Assembly (NCBI RefSeq): GCF_001439665.1
Contig: NZ_LMAK01000007.1
Coordinates: 62,001 to 126,000 of the forward strand
Length of the DNA: 64,000 bases
DNA from: Formosa algae
GTDB lineage: Bacteria; Bacteroidota; Bacteroidia; Flavobacteriales; Flavobacteriaceae
Direction of reading: 5' to 3'
Shown here: piece by piece, positions 62,498 to 64,000 of the stretch
Layout of the letters: the number at the start of each line of letters is the position of its first letter
Position numbering within the stretch: the stretch's first letter is position 1
The notes under the pieces: generated by a model
The model's database searches: none
What the model was told of the DNA's origin: nothing
The model's input: only the letters and a program-made list of their open reading frames with translations
Program-made: the position numbers and the translations under genes

Positions 62498-64000
62498 TTA
62501 CAATTCTAAAATATAGTCTGTTAGGTTTGCTTCGTGAGGGAGATTCATTTTTTTACGTAAACGATATCGTTTCACCTCTACGCTTCGTGGTGAGATATTT
62601 AAGAGTGGTGCGATTTCTTTAGAACTTAGATTTAATCGTAAATAAGCACACAATCTCAAATCGTTTGATGTAAGCTCCGGATGAACCGATTTTATTTTCT
62701 TAAGGAAGTCTTTATCGGCATTATTAAAAGCTTCTTCAAACACCTGCCAATCGTCTGTATTGTTTATATTAGTGTCTATAATATGTATAACCGACTTAAT
62801 ATTTTTAACATCTTTTACTTTTAGTAACTCTTTTTTAAGACTGTTTAACAATTCATTCTTTTTAATAAGCGTCATGGTAGACATGCCCAATTCTCTGTTT
62901 TTACTCTCAATATCCTGACGTAATTTATCGTTATTAAATCGCATGAGTTGCTGTTTATTTTCTAGTTCTTTTAAAACCAGTTCACGATGATTATCCACCA
63001 ACAGTTTTTCTCGCTGTTTTTTATAGTGACGTTTATAAGTATTGTGCATAATAAAAGAAAAAAGCAATAGTAATAAAACATATACCACTATCATGCCATT
63101 TGAAAAATACCAAGGTCTTTCAATTTGAAAACTATAAGTTTCTATATTGTCTGATAAAGTATTTCCTATGCGTGCTTTTACATGAAAGGTATATGTGCCA
63201 TAAGATAAGTTTTCGAAGAGTACAGACGATTTTTTTAACCACGGACTCCATTCATTATACATACCATCCAATTTATATTGAAACTCGGGCACCAAGTATT
63301 TTTTATACTCGGGTATGTTATAATTAAACTCTACATTATTTTCTCGATTTTTGAAGGTTGCAAAACTATGTTTGTCATGCAACTTAATGGTATCGTTATT
63401 TTTAGAAGCCGTACTAGAAATGGCATTTAAATTAATTTTGAAAGCTTTATTTTCTAGTTTATCTAAATCTAATATAATATAACCGTTAGAGGTACCGTAG
63501 AGGTATTTATTGTTAAACAAATAGGTTATATTTTCGTAACCTGGAATATAACTCCTCACAAAACTAGGAAGCGGAATTTGATGAATTAAAGGCGTATTGC
63601 TTAACTTCCCTGGTGCTAAATAAGCGATACCTGATTTAGAAAACGACCATAAACGATTATTATGCTTATCGTGTATTAATTTTCCAGAAGAATATTCGTT
63701 TTCATTATACAATTCGCTAAACAAAGAATCTTTAACAAACTCCTGTGTTTTGGTTTTATAAACAGAAACTCCAGATTTATTCGCGTAAAAAATTTTATGT
63801 TGATATTTACTGAGGCTAGAATTTAAACCTTTTTCCATTCCTGGGACTTCTGCAACTTTAATGGCCTTGGTTAAATTTTTATCTAGAGTAAGCTTAAAGA
63901 CACCTTTATATTCGTGATTGACTAAAACCTCATTGCTGTTTAAAAATTCAAAAGAGCGGCTAGACACATTAAATCCTTCAATTTTATTTCTCAATTGCCA
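62498..64000 (-). CDS. Membrane-spanning transcriptional regulator with Y_Y_Y domain and LuxR-type HTH (partial)
   Basis: The reading frame runs off the right edge, so about 500 C-terminal residues are visible. Beta-propeller-like repeats come first, then a Y_Y_Y domain (PEFQYKLDGMYNEWSPWL to TFHVKARIG), then one transmembrane helix (MIVVYVLLLLLFSFIM), then a charged coiled coil, then the C-terminal HTH (HPELTSNDLRLCAYLRLNLSSKEIA, RSVEVKRYRLRKKM). No histidine kinase or receiver domain is seen, so periplasmic sensing and DNA binding lie in one chain. It probably senses a laminarin-derived oligosaccharide and controls the glucan locus. Confidence 0.87.
   Translation of the reverse strand, partial: WQLRNKIEGFNVSSRSFEFLNSNEVLVNHEYKGVFKLTLDKNLTKAIKVAEVPGMEKGLNSSLSKYQHKIFYANKSGVSVYKTKTQEFVKDSLFSELYNENEYSSGKLIHDKHNNRLWSFSKSGIAYLAPGKLSNTPLIHQIPLPSFVRSYIPGYENITYLFNNKYLYGTSNGYIILDLDKLENKAFKINLNAISSTASKNNDTIKLHDKHSFATFKNRENNVEFNYNIPEYKKYLVPEFQYKLDGMYNEWSPWLKKSSVLFENLSYGTYTFHVKARIGNTLSDNIETYSFQIERPWYFSNGMIVVYVLLLLLFSFIMHNTYKRHYKKQREKLLVDNHRELVLKELENKQQLMRFNNDKLRQDIESKNRELGMSTMTLIKKNELLNSLKKELLKVKDVKNIKSVIHIIDTNINNTDDWQVFEEAFNNADKDFLKKIKSVHPELTSNDLRLCAYLRLNLSSKEIAPLLNISPRSVEVKRYRLRKKMNLPHEANLTDYILEL

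Noticed and set aside
1-64000. tRNA, rRNA, CRISPR, transposase, integrase or phage genes
   Set aside because: None was recognised on reading both strands. The only clear repeats are the protein-module duplication and short regulatory-type repeats.

Overview
The window reads as chromosomal DNA of a marine Flavobacteriaceae member (Bacteroidota). The evidence is AT-rich sequence, promoters of the Bacteroidota type (TTTG, about 19-20 bp, TAnnTTTG), a SusC/SusD pair, many lipoproteins with a Cys around residue 17-24, and genes for degrading algal polysaccharides (laminarin-type beta-1,3-glucan, a PL6 alginate/chondroitin-type lyase, a sulfatase). The gene set would suit a genus such as Formosa or Algibacter, but the species cannot be named from this stretch. 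I saw no rRNA, tRNA, CRISPR array, insertion sequence or phage gene.

Positions 1-34850 are mostly housekeeping. They hold a partial bshB1 deacetylase, a PLP trans-sulfuration enzyme, a lipoprotein glutathione peroxidase, mscL, a SatD-DUF3307 pair, a fused ResB-CcsA cytochrome c maturation protein and a truncated globin. A run of overlapping genes follows (DUF2520 protein, KdsC-like phosphatase, UbiA prenyltransferase, Maf, small MscS, CorA). Next comes an uptake cassette of a PIG-L deacetylase, a 36-residue membrane peptide, a sodium:solute symporter and a Gfo/Idh/MocA oxidoreductase. Then come DUF2911, an MtfA-like peptidase, an esterase, CbpA-CbpM, an M15 peptidase, a DJ-1 protein, an ABC-F ATPase, an EcsC protein, class I aldolase, a BASS transporter, a class V aminotransferase, a universal stress protein and a phosphate-selective porin. 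Many convergent gene pairs share a strong hairpin terminator.

Positions 34850-44120 are accessory. After a gene-free stretch, a PL6 lyase diverges from a sulfatase-amidohydrolase pair. The PL6 promoter is a near-consensus Bacteroidota promoter overlapped by two TGGTWWACCA palindromes, which looks like a GntR/FadR-type repressor site. A translationally coupled pair of related membrane proteins and an M23 peptidase lipoprotein follow.

Positions 44157-64000 are a compact minus-strand polysaccharide utilisation locus for laminarin-type glucan. In transcription order it has a membrane-spanning Y_Y_Y/LuxR regulator (cut by the window end), SusC, SusD, a PKD lipoprotein in the SusE/F slot, a GH16 lipoprotein, a large cytoplasmic GH94/GH149-type phosphorylase, a GH17 lipoprotein, a clan GH-A lipoprotein, a GH30 lipoprotein, a GPH-family MFS permease and a second GH17 without a signal peptide. 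The inferred flow is: surface GH16/GH17/GH30 cut and debranch the glucan, SusCD imports oligosaccharides to the periplasm, the MFS permease moves them inward, and the cytoplasmic GH17 and phosphorylase finish them, giving glucose 1-phosphate. No GH3 is present.

The most notable points are a Cys-containing module found twice in the PKD lipoprotein and apparently once in the GH16 enzyme, the operator-overlapped PL6 promoter, a 33-bp-spaced direct repeat upstream of susC, the phosphorolytic finish of the glucan locus, and the 36-residue partner of the symporter.
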